This document shows, piece after piece, positions 6,157 to 12,592 of a DNA stretch of 12,592 bases (its first letter is position 1; each line of letters opens with the position of its first letter). Location of the stretch: contig DRGT01000158.1 of assembly GCA_011055585.1 (NCBI GenBank), positions 1-12,592 of the forward strand. Reading direction: 5' to 3'. Origin of the DNA: Candidatus Nitrosopumilus sp. (lineage in GTDB: Archaea; Thermoproteota; Nitrososphaeria; Nitrososphaerales; Nitrosopumilaceae). Position numbers and translations under genes: made by a program. The notes under the pieces are model-generated. The model was not told where the DNA came from, ran no database searches, and was given only the letters and a program-made list of their open reading frames with translations.

Positions 6157-7996
6157 CAAAGATTTGAATATCATTTTGTGATCCAGCTAATTTCATTAAT
6201 TTTTTTGCGGTATCTGAACGTCTAGGAATTTTAATTTGTCCTTTTCTTCCAATTCTAGATGATGTGATGTACTTGTCATCAACATAAACATCTGCATGTA
6301 TTCCCGTGTATTCTCTGCTAACTGAAAGAATCACTGCGGTTTTTGATTCTGAAAAAGTAAACGGTAATTCATAATTTGTTGCGGTCTCATCAGATGGACC
6401 TTTTTCTACTACATCTATGTGTACTTTGAGTCTTTTTTCTAAATCGTTTATTGTAGAGCCACCTTTGCCAATAATTGATGGGATATTTTGTTTGTCTACT
6501 TTGACTTTAACACTGTTTTCAGATAAGATTTCAACTTCTGCTCTTGGATCAAATTTTTTGAATACGTCTTTTACTTTTTCTTCTGCTAATTGTCCTACAC
6601 CAAATTTTGTTGCCTTTTTTGATATAGGGACGATTACGTTTTCTTCTCCAAAGGTATAGATTTCATGTTCCAAGTTATGATCCTCAAAGTCTCTAATCTC
6701 AATAACAGGTCTTGCTAGGTCTTGTTCAGTCATTCCAGATGGAACTTTGACCTTTAATTCTAGTTCGTATACCTTAGCAATTTTGCCATCCTTCACGAAA
6801 ACAACAGTATCTAAGACATTTGGAATAATTCCTAACTCTATTTTTCCTATGAATCGTTGAATTGCATCAAGAGGAGAGTTGGCATGAACTACTCCCACCA
6901 TTCCAACTCCAGCTAATCTAAGGTCAGAAAATATTCTAAAATCCTCTCTTCTTCGTATTTCATCAAAGATTGTGTAATCTGGTCTGACTAAAAGTAGAAT
7001 ATCAGCTGAATTTTCAAAGCTACCATCTAATCTCGTGTACTGTGTTACTCCGGCATCTACTTGTAGGTCTCTAGGAGATTCAAACGTTTTAACAATTTTT
7101 CCTCCACTATGATAAAAATTTGCAAGACTTGATGCAAGTGTACTTTTTCCAGAGCCGGGAGGACCTGAAATCAAAATTCCTTCTGCACGTTCAGAAAATC
7201 TTGACATTAATTTTTCTGAAACAGTGTATTCATTTAGTTCAAGTTTTACAATTGGATGTACAATTGTAATTTCATAACCTTCAGAAAATGGAGGTTGTGT
7301 GATTGCAATTCTATAATCTTCATATTGAATTACAAGTGCTCCTACTTTAGAAATTTCAATATTGCTAGAATCTGAGATTTTTGATCTTTCAAGAATTTGT
7401 GTTGCAATACTGTGCAGATAATCCCGTGTTAGGATTTTTTCTTCAAGTTTTGTTAGCTCAAATGCCCCAGGTTTTCCTTTTTTTGCCAAAGGCGATACTC
7501 CTTCTTTAAGATGTACACTCATAGTTTGTGCATCAAAGAATCTTAGAAATTCAAGTTCCTTTTCTTCTTGTTCAGGTTTTTGGTATTTTACTTCTATTCC
7601 TTCTGCATCTGCAACTAACGATTGAGCATAGTCTGAAGTGTAAAGAACTGCATCATTTTGTTTAGCGACATCTTGAATTATTGCATCAATTCTTCCTCTT
7701 TTTGCAAGACTTAAATCATCAACATTAGGTCGTTTTCCTTCAAATTTTATAGAAATACCGTGTTTGCTTGAAAGATCTTGAAGTTTTTTTATTTCTTCGA
7801 GCCCTACAAAACCTTGTTCTTTTTTCTGTGCAGCTTGAGATTGTAGTTCATCTAAAACTGCCATTGGAATGATGATTTCTGTGTTTTCTAGTGAACAAGA
7901 TTCAACTTCTTTCATGATTTGACCACTAATGATTATGCTTGTATCAACGACTATCTTAGACAACGAAGAAAACTCTTCAAACCTACTTTTAATCAT
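6143..7996 (-). CDS. PIN domain-ATPase-KH protein (PINA / COG1855)
   Basis: The 617-residue protein has three recognisable parts. A PIN nuclease-like domain (about 12-137) keeps acidic residues Asp18, Glu50, Asp104 and Asp122. A PilT/VirB11-like ATPase (about 255-410) has Walker A GPPGSGKS at 278-285, a Walker B-like segment YTIFDEIRRR with Asp345-Glu346, and GVVHANS at 368-374. A KH domain (about 488-530) has the loop IIGKGG at 508-513. This is the archaeal COG1855 architecture. The Sulfolobus member, PINA, is reported as a hexameric ATPase that promotes Holliday junction branch migration with Hjc and Hjm, so a recombination or repair role is plausible. The length is full. ATG 7996 lies 27 bases after the response-regulator stop, so co-transcription with the signalling genes is possible. 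It converges on mntR. Confidence 0.92.
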   Translation of the reverse strand: MIKSRFEEFSSLSKIVVDTSIIISGQIMKEVESCSLENTEIIIPMAVLDELQSQAAQKKEQGFVGLEEIKKLQDLSSKHGISIKFEGKRPNVDDLSLAKRGRIDAIIQDVAKQNDAVLYTSDYAQSLVADAEGIEVKYQKPEQEEKELEFLRFFDAQTMSVHLKEGVSPLAKKGKPGAFELTKLEEKILTRDYLHSIATQILERSKISDSSNIEISKVGALVIQYEDYRIAITQPPFSEGYEITIVHPIVKLELNEYTVSEKLMSRFSERAEGILISGPPGSGKSTLASSLANFYHSGGKIVKTFESPRDLQVDAGVTQYTRLDGSFENSADILLLVRPDYTIFDEIRRREDFRIFSDLRLAGVGMVGVVHANSPLDAIQRFIGKIELGIIPNVLDTVVFVKDGKIAKVYELELKVKVPSGMTEQDLARPVIEIRDFEDHNLEHEIYTFGEENVIVPISKKATKFGVGQLAEEKVKDVFKKFDPRAEVEILSENSVKVKVDKQNIPSIIGKGGSTINDLEKRLKVHIDVVEKGPSDETATNYELPFTFSESKTAVILSVSREYTGIHADVYVDDKYITSSRIGRKGQIKIPRRSDTAKKLMKLAGSQNDIQIFVKDF

Positions 7997-8023
7997 AGCG
8001 AAATTTCAATGAAAGTTCAAAAA

Positions 8024-8386
8024 TTATTTTGAAACTATTTCTGAAATTACTTTCAAAACATTATCAAAATCAAAAGGTTTTGAAATGTATGCTTTAGCTC
8101 CAGCAGTTATACACTGGTTAATTATTTTTTGATTATCTGCTGCAGTGATAAGAATAATCTTTGCGCTCGGATGTCTTTCCATGATTTCTTTTACCACAGT
8201 TAGACCGTCTTTTTTAGGCATCGCCAAATCCAATAACAGAATTTCAGGTTTTAATGCAGAATATTTTTCTACAGCTTCTTGACCATCTACAGCTTCTCCT
8301 GCAACAGAATGTTGTTCTATTTCAAGAATGTCTTTGAGGACTAGTCTAATTGCATCTGAATCATCTGCAATCAATATTGATACCAT
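8024..8386 (-). CDS. Receiver-only response regulator (CheY-like)
   Basis: The 120 residues form one complete receiver domain and nothing else. Key residues are in place: acidic pocket Asp8-Asp9 (LIADDSD), phosphoacceptor Asp53 (LLLDLAMPKKDG), switch Thr81 (ILITAAD) and Lys103 (ISKPF). It should accept phosphate from a histidine kinase or Hpt protein and signal by protein contact, since it has no DNA-binding output. The chemotaxis role of true CheY cannot be assumed, because no other chemotaxis genes are nearby. It lies 38 bases after the Hpt gene on the same strand, with its own TATA box, and 27 bases before the PINA gene. The nearby divergent histidine kinase is the obvious candidate phosphodonor. 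Confidence 0.93.
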   Translation of the reverse strand: MVSILIADDSDAIRLVLKDILEIEQHSVAGEAVDGQEAVEKYSALKPEILLLDLAMPKKDGLTVVKEIMERHPSAKIILITAADNQKIINQCITAGAKAYISKPFDFDNVLKVISEIVSK

Positions 8387-8406
8387 GATAGTTTTCTTTC
8401 AGAATA

Positions 8407-8416
8407 ATTATTTAAA
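8407..8416 (-). promoter_or_regulatory. TATA box for the receiver gene
   Basis: Reverse-strand TTTAAATAAT is centred about 26 bases before ATG 8386, in the 38-base gap after the Hpt gene. It suggests the receiver can be transcribed as a leaderless mRNA apart from the Hpt gene, possibly together with the PINA gene downstream. Confidence 0.5.
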
Positions 8417-8424
8417 CAGATTAC

Positions 8425-8811
8425 TTAGTCAAAAAACTCCGCATATTTTGTTTTGATGGTTTGTTTTAGACCAACAATTTCTACAGTTGAATCTCGTATT
8501 AGATCTTTCATTAATTTGTTTGATTGCTTTATTGTTTCAAAAATCCCTTTAATTTTTTCTCCTTCAAGGATTTTTTTTATTAATTCATCATTAAGTGAAG
8601 CTAATTCTCCAATTTTTTTTTGATCCATCATAGGTGCTAGTCCTTTGATTTTGTGAAGATGTTTTTCAATTTCAGAACATTTGTTAGAAAAATCTTCGTC
8701 ATTTTGACAAGATTTGAGAATTTGAGAATTGTGTTCTAGTTCTTCATGGATTTCTTTGGTAGCCTGCTTGATAAATTCGTCTGACAAGTTTGTTCGTCTA
8801 GAATATTTCAC
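8425..8811 (-). CDS. Stand-alone Hpt (CheA P1-like) histidine phosphotransfer protein
   Basis: The 128-residue, all-helical protein contains the HxxKG phosphotransfer motif: His53 in HLHKIKGLAPMM, with Lys56-Gly57. This matches the AHxIKG pattern of CheA P1/Hpt helices, and His53 is the likely phosphorylated residue. The helices around it (about 15-35, 45-62, 64-82, 85-105) fit a four-helix Hpt bundle, followed by a charged C-terminal extension. No kinase domain is attached, so it would shuttle phosphate between receivers, or between kinase and receiver. The start is GTG 8811; no ATG lies nearby upstream, and the next methionine would remove the first helix and the motif. It is divergent from the histidine kinase with only 38 bases between them, and is followed by the receiver gene. 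The Hpt call rests mainly on the motif and context. Confidence 0.75.
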   Translation of the reverse strand: MKYSRRTNLSDEFIKQATKEIHEELEHNSQILKSCQNDEDFSNKCSEIEKHLHKIKGLAPMMDQKKIGELASLNDELIKKILEGEKIKGIFETIKQSNKLMKDLIRDSTVEIVGLKQTIKTKYAEFFD

Positions 8812-8816
8812 ACTCG

Positions 8817-8825
8817 TTTTTATAC
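8817..8825 (+). promoter_or_regulatory. TATA box for the histidine kinase gene in a shared divergent promoter
   Basis: TTTTTATAC is centred about 29 bases before ATG 8850. The whole space between the divergent GTG 8811 and ATG 8850 is 38 bases. A weaker reverse-strand element, GATTTAAGA (8828-8836), could serve the Hpt gene, so the two promoters would overlap. Confidence 0.45.
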
Positions 8826-8849
8826 TGTCTTAAATCGATTTTTTAGCAA

Positions 8850-10703
8850 ATGAAAATCATTTCGAAGACCTACGTCTTAGTAGGCATTCTAATTGTAATA
8901 GCAGCTGTTAATCTATTCACAATTTATGGATTTGAGCAGGAAGGAATAGCAGAATCATATTCTATTTTACGTGCTGCTGACCTAAAACAAAAAACTGAAA
9001 CAGTTGCAAGTTTGGCTTCATCAATTGCAAATGGAAATGATGAAGACAGAGATGTTCTAAAAAATGTGATTCAGGAAATTGAAACGGATTTCAATGTTTT
9101 AAAAAATGGTGGAACAATTAGAGAACAAAAAATTGTTACAATTCCAAATGAAATTTTAGAAGAGTATGACATGCTTATCGGATCATGGAACAGTTACAAG
9201 AATAATGCATTGATAGTACAAGAAACATCTGTTTTTAATGAAGAGGTTATTAGTGCAGTTGATTATGTATTAGAAAAAAATGAGGTGTTGCTACTTTTAG
9301 TGCATGATGTCGGACTTGAAGTAAATGACTTAGGTAGAGATTACAATGAACATAAGAAATCTGTAGAAGATATGGAAATTCATGCTGAGAAGTTTGCTCG
9401 TCAAATTTTGTTATTATCTATAGGTGAAGAAGAAGGAGTATTAGAGGAATTAAAAAATTCTAGATTACACTTTGAATATAGTATTAGAGAGATTACGGGT
9501 CAATCAACAACAGATCTTCCTCCACTTGAAGGACATACTTCTCAAACTTTAATTGAAATTCCAAGAGAAAATTCACAATCGTTAAGAGAATTAGAACCAT
9601 TATGGGAAGCAATACAACTGCGAATTAAAATTTTAGAAGATAAGTCAATGTTATCCCCTGAATTCCAAACGGCGAAAGATAATTTAGGATTAAGTAAATC
9701 AATAGTTTTTTTAGAAATTAATGGTTTATTGGATGCTTGGAATGCAGAATTAAACAAATCAAATGATGTTGAGCAAACTATAATTGAATTACTAGTAGTT
9801 GTAGATATCCTAGTTTTTGGTGCAGTAATTTTTGTGATTAGGCAATCACTAAGTCCACTTCAAATTATTTCACAAGGATTATCACGCGTAAAAGAAGGAG
9901 TCTATGGTGAAAAAATCAAGTATGAAGGAACAGATGAAGTTGGAGATCTTGTACAGTCATTTAACATAATGTCAGACACCATTAAAGAAAAAGAACAGGA
10001 GGCAAAAAAAACAGACATTGCAAAAGATGAATTTCTAGCTATGATTACGCATGAGCTAAAAACCCCTTTAGTTCCAATTCAAGGATATTCTGATCTTCTT
10101 TTGAGTGAACATTTAGGTCCACTAACAGATAAGCAAAAAGAAAGAGTATCAATAATAAAATCAAGCGCCACATCTTTGTTAGATATTATTTCTGACCTTT
10201 TGGATGCACAAAAATTAGAACTAGGCCAATTAAGAATGAAGAAAGAAATTACTTCAATAAAAAATACTGTTGAAAAAGCAGTTGAAGCAATGCAACCAGT
10301 AGCTGATGAAAAAGAAGTAAAGATTATAATGAATTGTCCTGATGTTGTGTTGTTACATGATTCTGAAAGAATTATTCAGGTTCTAACTAATCTTCTAAAA
10401 AATTCCTTAAAGGCGGTAAAAGAGAAAGCTGGTGCTATTCAAATAAACGTTGGAGATTATCCATCTGAAGTCAAAATTAGTGTAAAAGACAATGGTTTTG
10501 GTATTCCAGCTGATAAACAAAAAGATCTCTTCAAAAAATTCTATCAAGTGGATGCATCACTAACAAGAGAGATTGGTGGAAGTGGACTTGGTTTATCCAT
10601 TTGTAAGGGAATTGTTGAATTTCATGGTGGCAAAATCGGAGTTCAAAGCACACCAGATATTGGTTCTACCTTCACCTTTACCATTTCTAAAAAATCAGCA
10701 TAA
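8850..10703 (+). CDS. Membrane sensor histidine kinase with HAMP domain
   Basis: The 617-residue protein starts with a signal anchor (about 6-27), followed by a roughly 285-residue, largely helical outside region (about 28-312) without a recognised ligand-binding fold. A second membrane helix (about 313-331) is followed by a HAMP linker (about 332-384, with PLQIISQGL and EGTDEVGDL). The kinase core comprises HisKA with His401 in HELKTP, N-box Asn518 (LLKNSLKAV), G1 DNGFGIP at 547-553, an F-box FKKFYQ at 561-566, and G2 GGSGLGLSI at 576-584. All catalytic boxes are intact, so it should autophosphorylate. No receiver or output is fused. With the divergent Hpt and receiver genes it forms a plausible phosphorelay. 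The signal sensed is unknown. ATG 8850 fits a TATA box and begins the membrane anchor directly. Confidence 0.95.
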   Translation: MKIISKTYVLVGILIVIAAVNLFTIYGFEQEGIAESYSILRAADLKQKTETVASLASSIANGNDEDRDVLKNVIQEIETDFNVLKNGGTIREQKIVTIPNEILEEYDMLIGSWNSYKNNALIVQETSVFNEEVISAVDYVLEKNEVLLLLVHDVGLEVNDLGRDYNEHKKSVEDMEIHAEKFARQILLLSIGEEEGVLEELKNSRLHFEYSIREITGQSTTDLPPLEGHTSQTLIEIPRENSQSLRELEPLWEAIQLRIKILEDKSMLSPEFQTAKDNLGLSKSIVFLEINGLLDAWNAELNKSNDVEQTIIELLVVVDILVFGAVIFVIRQSLSPLQIISQGLSRVKEGVYGEKIKYEGTDEVGDLVQSFNIMSDTIKEKEQEAKKTDIAKDEFLAMITHELKTPLVPIQGYSDLLLSEHLGPLTDKQKERVSIIKSSATSLLDIISDLLDAQKLELGQLRMKKEITSIKNTVEKAVEAMQPVADEKEVKIIMNCPDVVLLHDSERIIQVLTNLLKNSLKAVKEKAGAIQINVGDYPSEVKISVKDNGFGIPADKQKDLFKKFYQVDASLTREIGGSGLGLSICKGIVEFHGGKIGVQSTPDIGSTFTFTISKKSA

Positions 10704-10735
10704 GATTTAGGAATGGAACCAAATCATAGTATTTG

Positions 10736-12154
10736 ATGCTGTTAGAAGAATTTGCAGAAAAAGCAATCCATTTTGCGTCAAAAAATGGTTCTCAATATTG
10801 TGATGTAAGAACAGAATCTATTACAAAAAAAGGAATTCTGATTGAAAATGGAGAGATAGAATATCCAATTTCTAAAGAGGATAATGGAATAGGAATCAGA
10901 GTTTTACATTCTGGAGCATGGGGATTTTTCTCAATTTCTAATCCTCACTCATTCGAGGATGTTGAAAATGCAGTCAATGAGGCAGCAAAAACTGCACAGC
11001 ATTATGGAGAGAAAAATAAAACAAAAGTAAATCTAGTAAAAATTTCAACAAATCAACAGAAGATAGATTATCCAGTGTTAAATGAGCCAAGTCTTGATGA
11101 ATTAGTAAAGATTGGCTTTGATTGCGACAAGATAATTCAGAGCCAAAAAAGAGTAATCAAGGCAATTACTAGCCTGGGTTTTGCGACAACCTCCAAATAT
11201 TTTGCAAGTTCCGAAGGCTCAAAAATTTCTCAAAACATAACAGATGTTGTTGTCGATCTTGTTGCAACGGCCCATGAATACGGGCTAACTCAGTCAGTTA
11301 ACATTACAGAAGGGGGTAGAGGAGGAATGGAAAAAATTACAAAAGAAATTGATATTTTAGAAAAGGCAAAATTTGTTTCAGAAAAAGCATCACAGTTAAT
11401 TGATGCAAAGCCAGCAAAAGAAAGCAAATCCACAGTTGTTTTGAATCCTGATTTTGTTTCATTGTTAACACATGAGATACTAGGACATCCTTCAGAAGCA
11501 GACAGAGTTTTAGGAAAGGAAATGGCTTGGGCAGGAGGAGCATGGTGGGCTGGAAAGATTGGAGAAAAGATTGGTTCAGATAATCTCAATGTGTTTGACG
11601 ACCCTACATTAGAAGGAAGTTTAGGATGGTATCATTATGATGATGAAGGTATAAAATCATCAAGAACAAATCTAGTTGAACAAGGGGTTCTCACAAACCA
11701 TTTACAAAATAGAGAAACAGCAAAAAAGTTTGATACAATACCAACTGCAAATATGAGAGCAACATCGTACAAGTTTATGCCTTTGATAAGAATGGCTTGT
11801 ACCTGTATTGACAAAGGAGATTGGGATCCTCAAGAAATGATAAAAGATGTCAAGGAAGGATTTTTTGTTTCTAATATGAAAATCCCATCAATTGATATGA
11901 AAAGATACAACTGGAGTATTTCATGTCAATTTGCTCACAAAATTGAAAATGGTGAAATTACAGATTTGCTTAGAGATGTAATTGTTCTTGGAACTGCACC
12001 AGAATTTTTTAAGTCAATTGATGCATGTGGAAAAGATTTCACAGTTAGGCCAATTACAAATTGTGGGAAAGGAGATCCAATGCAATCAATGATTATGGGA
12101 AATGGTGGACCTACTGTTAGAGGAATAGCTACTATAAAGAGCGTAGAATCGTAA
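10736..12154 (+). CDS. tldD: TldD/PmbA family metalloprotease, TldD type
   Basis: The 472-residue protein has the zinc site of TldD. The HEILGHPSEAD segment gives the HExxxH motif (His246, Glu247, His251), and the C-terminal NCGKGDP segment carries Cys443, the third ligand in TldD. In bacteria TldD pairs with the inactive homologue TldE/PmbA to degrade unfolded peptides and mature microcin B17 or CcdA. Archaea commonly carry members of both types, probably for peptide turnover. The presence of HExxxH marks this as the active subunit. ATG 10736 is chosen over the adjacent in-frame TTG 10733, which adds only one residue. It lies 32 bases after the histidine kinase on the same strand and abuts the next gene with no gap (TAA then ATG). 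No TldE partner is present in the window. Confidence 0.9.
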   Translation: MLLEEFAEKAIHFASKNGSQYCDVRTESITKKGILIENGEIEYPISKEDNGIGIRVLHSGAWGFFSISNPHSFEDVENAVNEAAKTAQHYGEKNKTKVNLVKISTNQQKIDYPVLNEPSLDELVKIGFDCDKIIQSQKRVIKAITSLGFATTSKYFASSEGSKISQNITDVVVDLVATAHEYGLTQSVNITEGGRGGMEKITKEIDILEKAKFVSEKASQLIDAKPAKESKSTVVLNPDFVSLLTHEILGHPSEADRVLGKEMAWAGGAWWAGKIGEKIGSDNLNVFDDPTLEGSLGWYHYDDEGIKSSRTNLVEQGVLTNHLQNRETAKKFDTIPTANMRATSYKFMPLIRMACTCIDKGDWDPQEMIKDVKEGFFVSNMKIPSIDMKRYNWSISCQFAHKIENGEITDLLRDVIVLGTAPEFFKSIDACGKDFTVRPITNCGKGDPMQSMIMGNGGPTVRGIATIKSVES

Positions 12155-12592
12155 ATGATTTCAAAATTAGAAAAAATTCAACAACAAGTAATAGTTTGCA
12201 AAAAATGTGATCTATGTGAAACTAGAACAAATGCGGTTCCAGGAAAAGGAAGTTTAAACGCTGAACTATTTTTCATTGGCGAGGCCCCAGGTAGAAGTGA
12301 AGATAAGAAAGGAGAGCCTTTTGTCGGAGCTGCAGGAAAAAAGCTGTCTATTGCATTAGAGTATGCTGGAATATCTAGAGATGAAGTGTACATTACAAAT
12401 GTTGTAAAGTGCAGGCCACCAAAAAATAGGGTGCCCTTGGAAAAAGAGGAAAAGTCTTGTGAGAATTTTTTAAGATCTGAAATTGCACTGATAAAACCAA
12501 AAATAATTTGCATCATGGGGAATACTGCTTTTTATTCACTGTTGGGAGGAGACAGTATTACAAAAAATCATGGAAAAATAATTCAAAAAGAT
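12155..12592 (+). CDS. Family 4 uracil-DNA glycosylase, Fe-S type (partial, 3' end outside window)
   Basis: The open frame begins with ATG directly after the TldD stop and runs 146 codons to the window edge with no stop. The motifs identify a family 4 uracil-DNA glycosylase, which removes uracil from deaminated DNA: IGEAPG at 41-46 (water-activating/uracil pocket loop), GEPFVGAAGKKL at 53-64, and ITNVVKCRPP at 80-89. Four cysteines in the family's Fe-S ligand pattern are present: Cys15 and Cys18 (CKKC), Cys86 and Cys102; Cys21 is extra. The second active-site motif, with the HPS histidine, would lie beyond the edge, so integrity cannot be confirmed. The zero-base spacing suggests co-transcription with tldD. 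A reverse open frame over 12178-12516 is a shadow. Confidence 0.93.
   Translation, partial: MISKLEKIQQQVIVCKKCDLCETRTNAVPGKGSLNAELFFIGEAPGRSEDKKGEPFVGAAGKKLSIALEYAGISRDEVYITNVVKCRPPKNRVPLEKEEKSCENFLRSEIALIKPKIICIMGNTAFYSLLGGDSITKNHGKIIQKD

Noticed and set aside
8024..8386. Calling the receiver protein CheY and the Hpt protein a broken CheA
   Set aside because: No methyl-accepting, CheW, CheB/R or archaellum genes are present, and the Hpt protein is a complete short gene with no kinase remnant beside it; a general phosphorelay is the safer reading.
11290..11589. Reverse open frames inside tldD
   Set aside because: Antisense to the region encoding the TldD HExxxH motif; composition is that of a shadow frame.
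1..12592. tRNA or rRNA genes, CRISPR arrays, insertion sequences or a horizontally acquired island
   Set aside because: No cloverleaf-like segments, spaced repeats, transposase motifs, terminal inverted repeats or abrupt shift in base composition were seen by eye; all genes look like chromosomal housekeeping or signalling genes.

Overview
The window looks like a chromosomal segment of an ammonia-oxidising archaeon of the Nitrososphaerota (Thaumarchaeota), probably a marine Nitrosopumilus-type organism. The evidence is archaeal: a tRNA-splicing endonuclease, a PIN-ATPase-KH protein of the PINA/COG1855 type, a DUF47 PhoU-like protein, strongly AT-rich DNA, and TATA boxes placed about 25-29 bases before start codons, which implies largely leaderless mRNAs. 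The genus is inferred from overall character, not from a marker gene. The DNA is gene-dense with very short spacers. I see no mobile element, CRISPR array, tRNA or rRNA, and no gene-free stretch longer than about 150 bases.

Left part (1-1955): the tail of an unidentified gene, then a tight forward pair of DUF47/PhoU-like protein and tRNA endonuclease EndA. These converge on a reverse pair of small uncharacterised proteins. Centre-left (2052-3824): one large forward gene encodes two fused short-chain dehydrogenase (SDR) domains. Its layout resembles a half of the bacterial malonyl-CoA reductase, but the canonical catalytic lysine is replaced by glutamine. Ammonia-oxidising archaea fix carbon by the 3-hydroxypropionate/4-hydroxybutyrate cycle, which has a malonyl-CoA reductase step, so this is the most interesting gene here.

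Middle (3866-5548): three reverse genes encode a TauE/SafE-type membrane transporter, a membrane-anchored DUF192 protein and a small protein of unknown function. Each appears to have its own promoter. A forward MntR-type manganese-responsive regulator (5692-6156) follows, retaining all six metal ligands of the MntR family, and overlaps by 14 bases the end of the reverse PINA gene (6143-7996).

Right part (8024-10703): a signalling cluster holds a receiver-only response regulator and a stand-alone CheA-P1-like Hpt protein (both reverse), and a divergent membrane sensor histidine kinase (forward). The kinase and Hpt genes share a 38-base promoter region. All parts of a His-Asp phosphorelay are present, but no DNA-binding output domain. 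The window closes with a TldD-type metalloprotease and, directly abutting it, the first 146 codons of a family 4 Fe-S uracil-DNA glycosylase that runs off the end.
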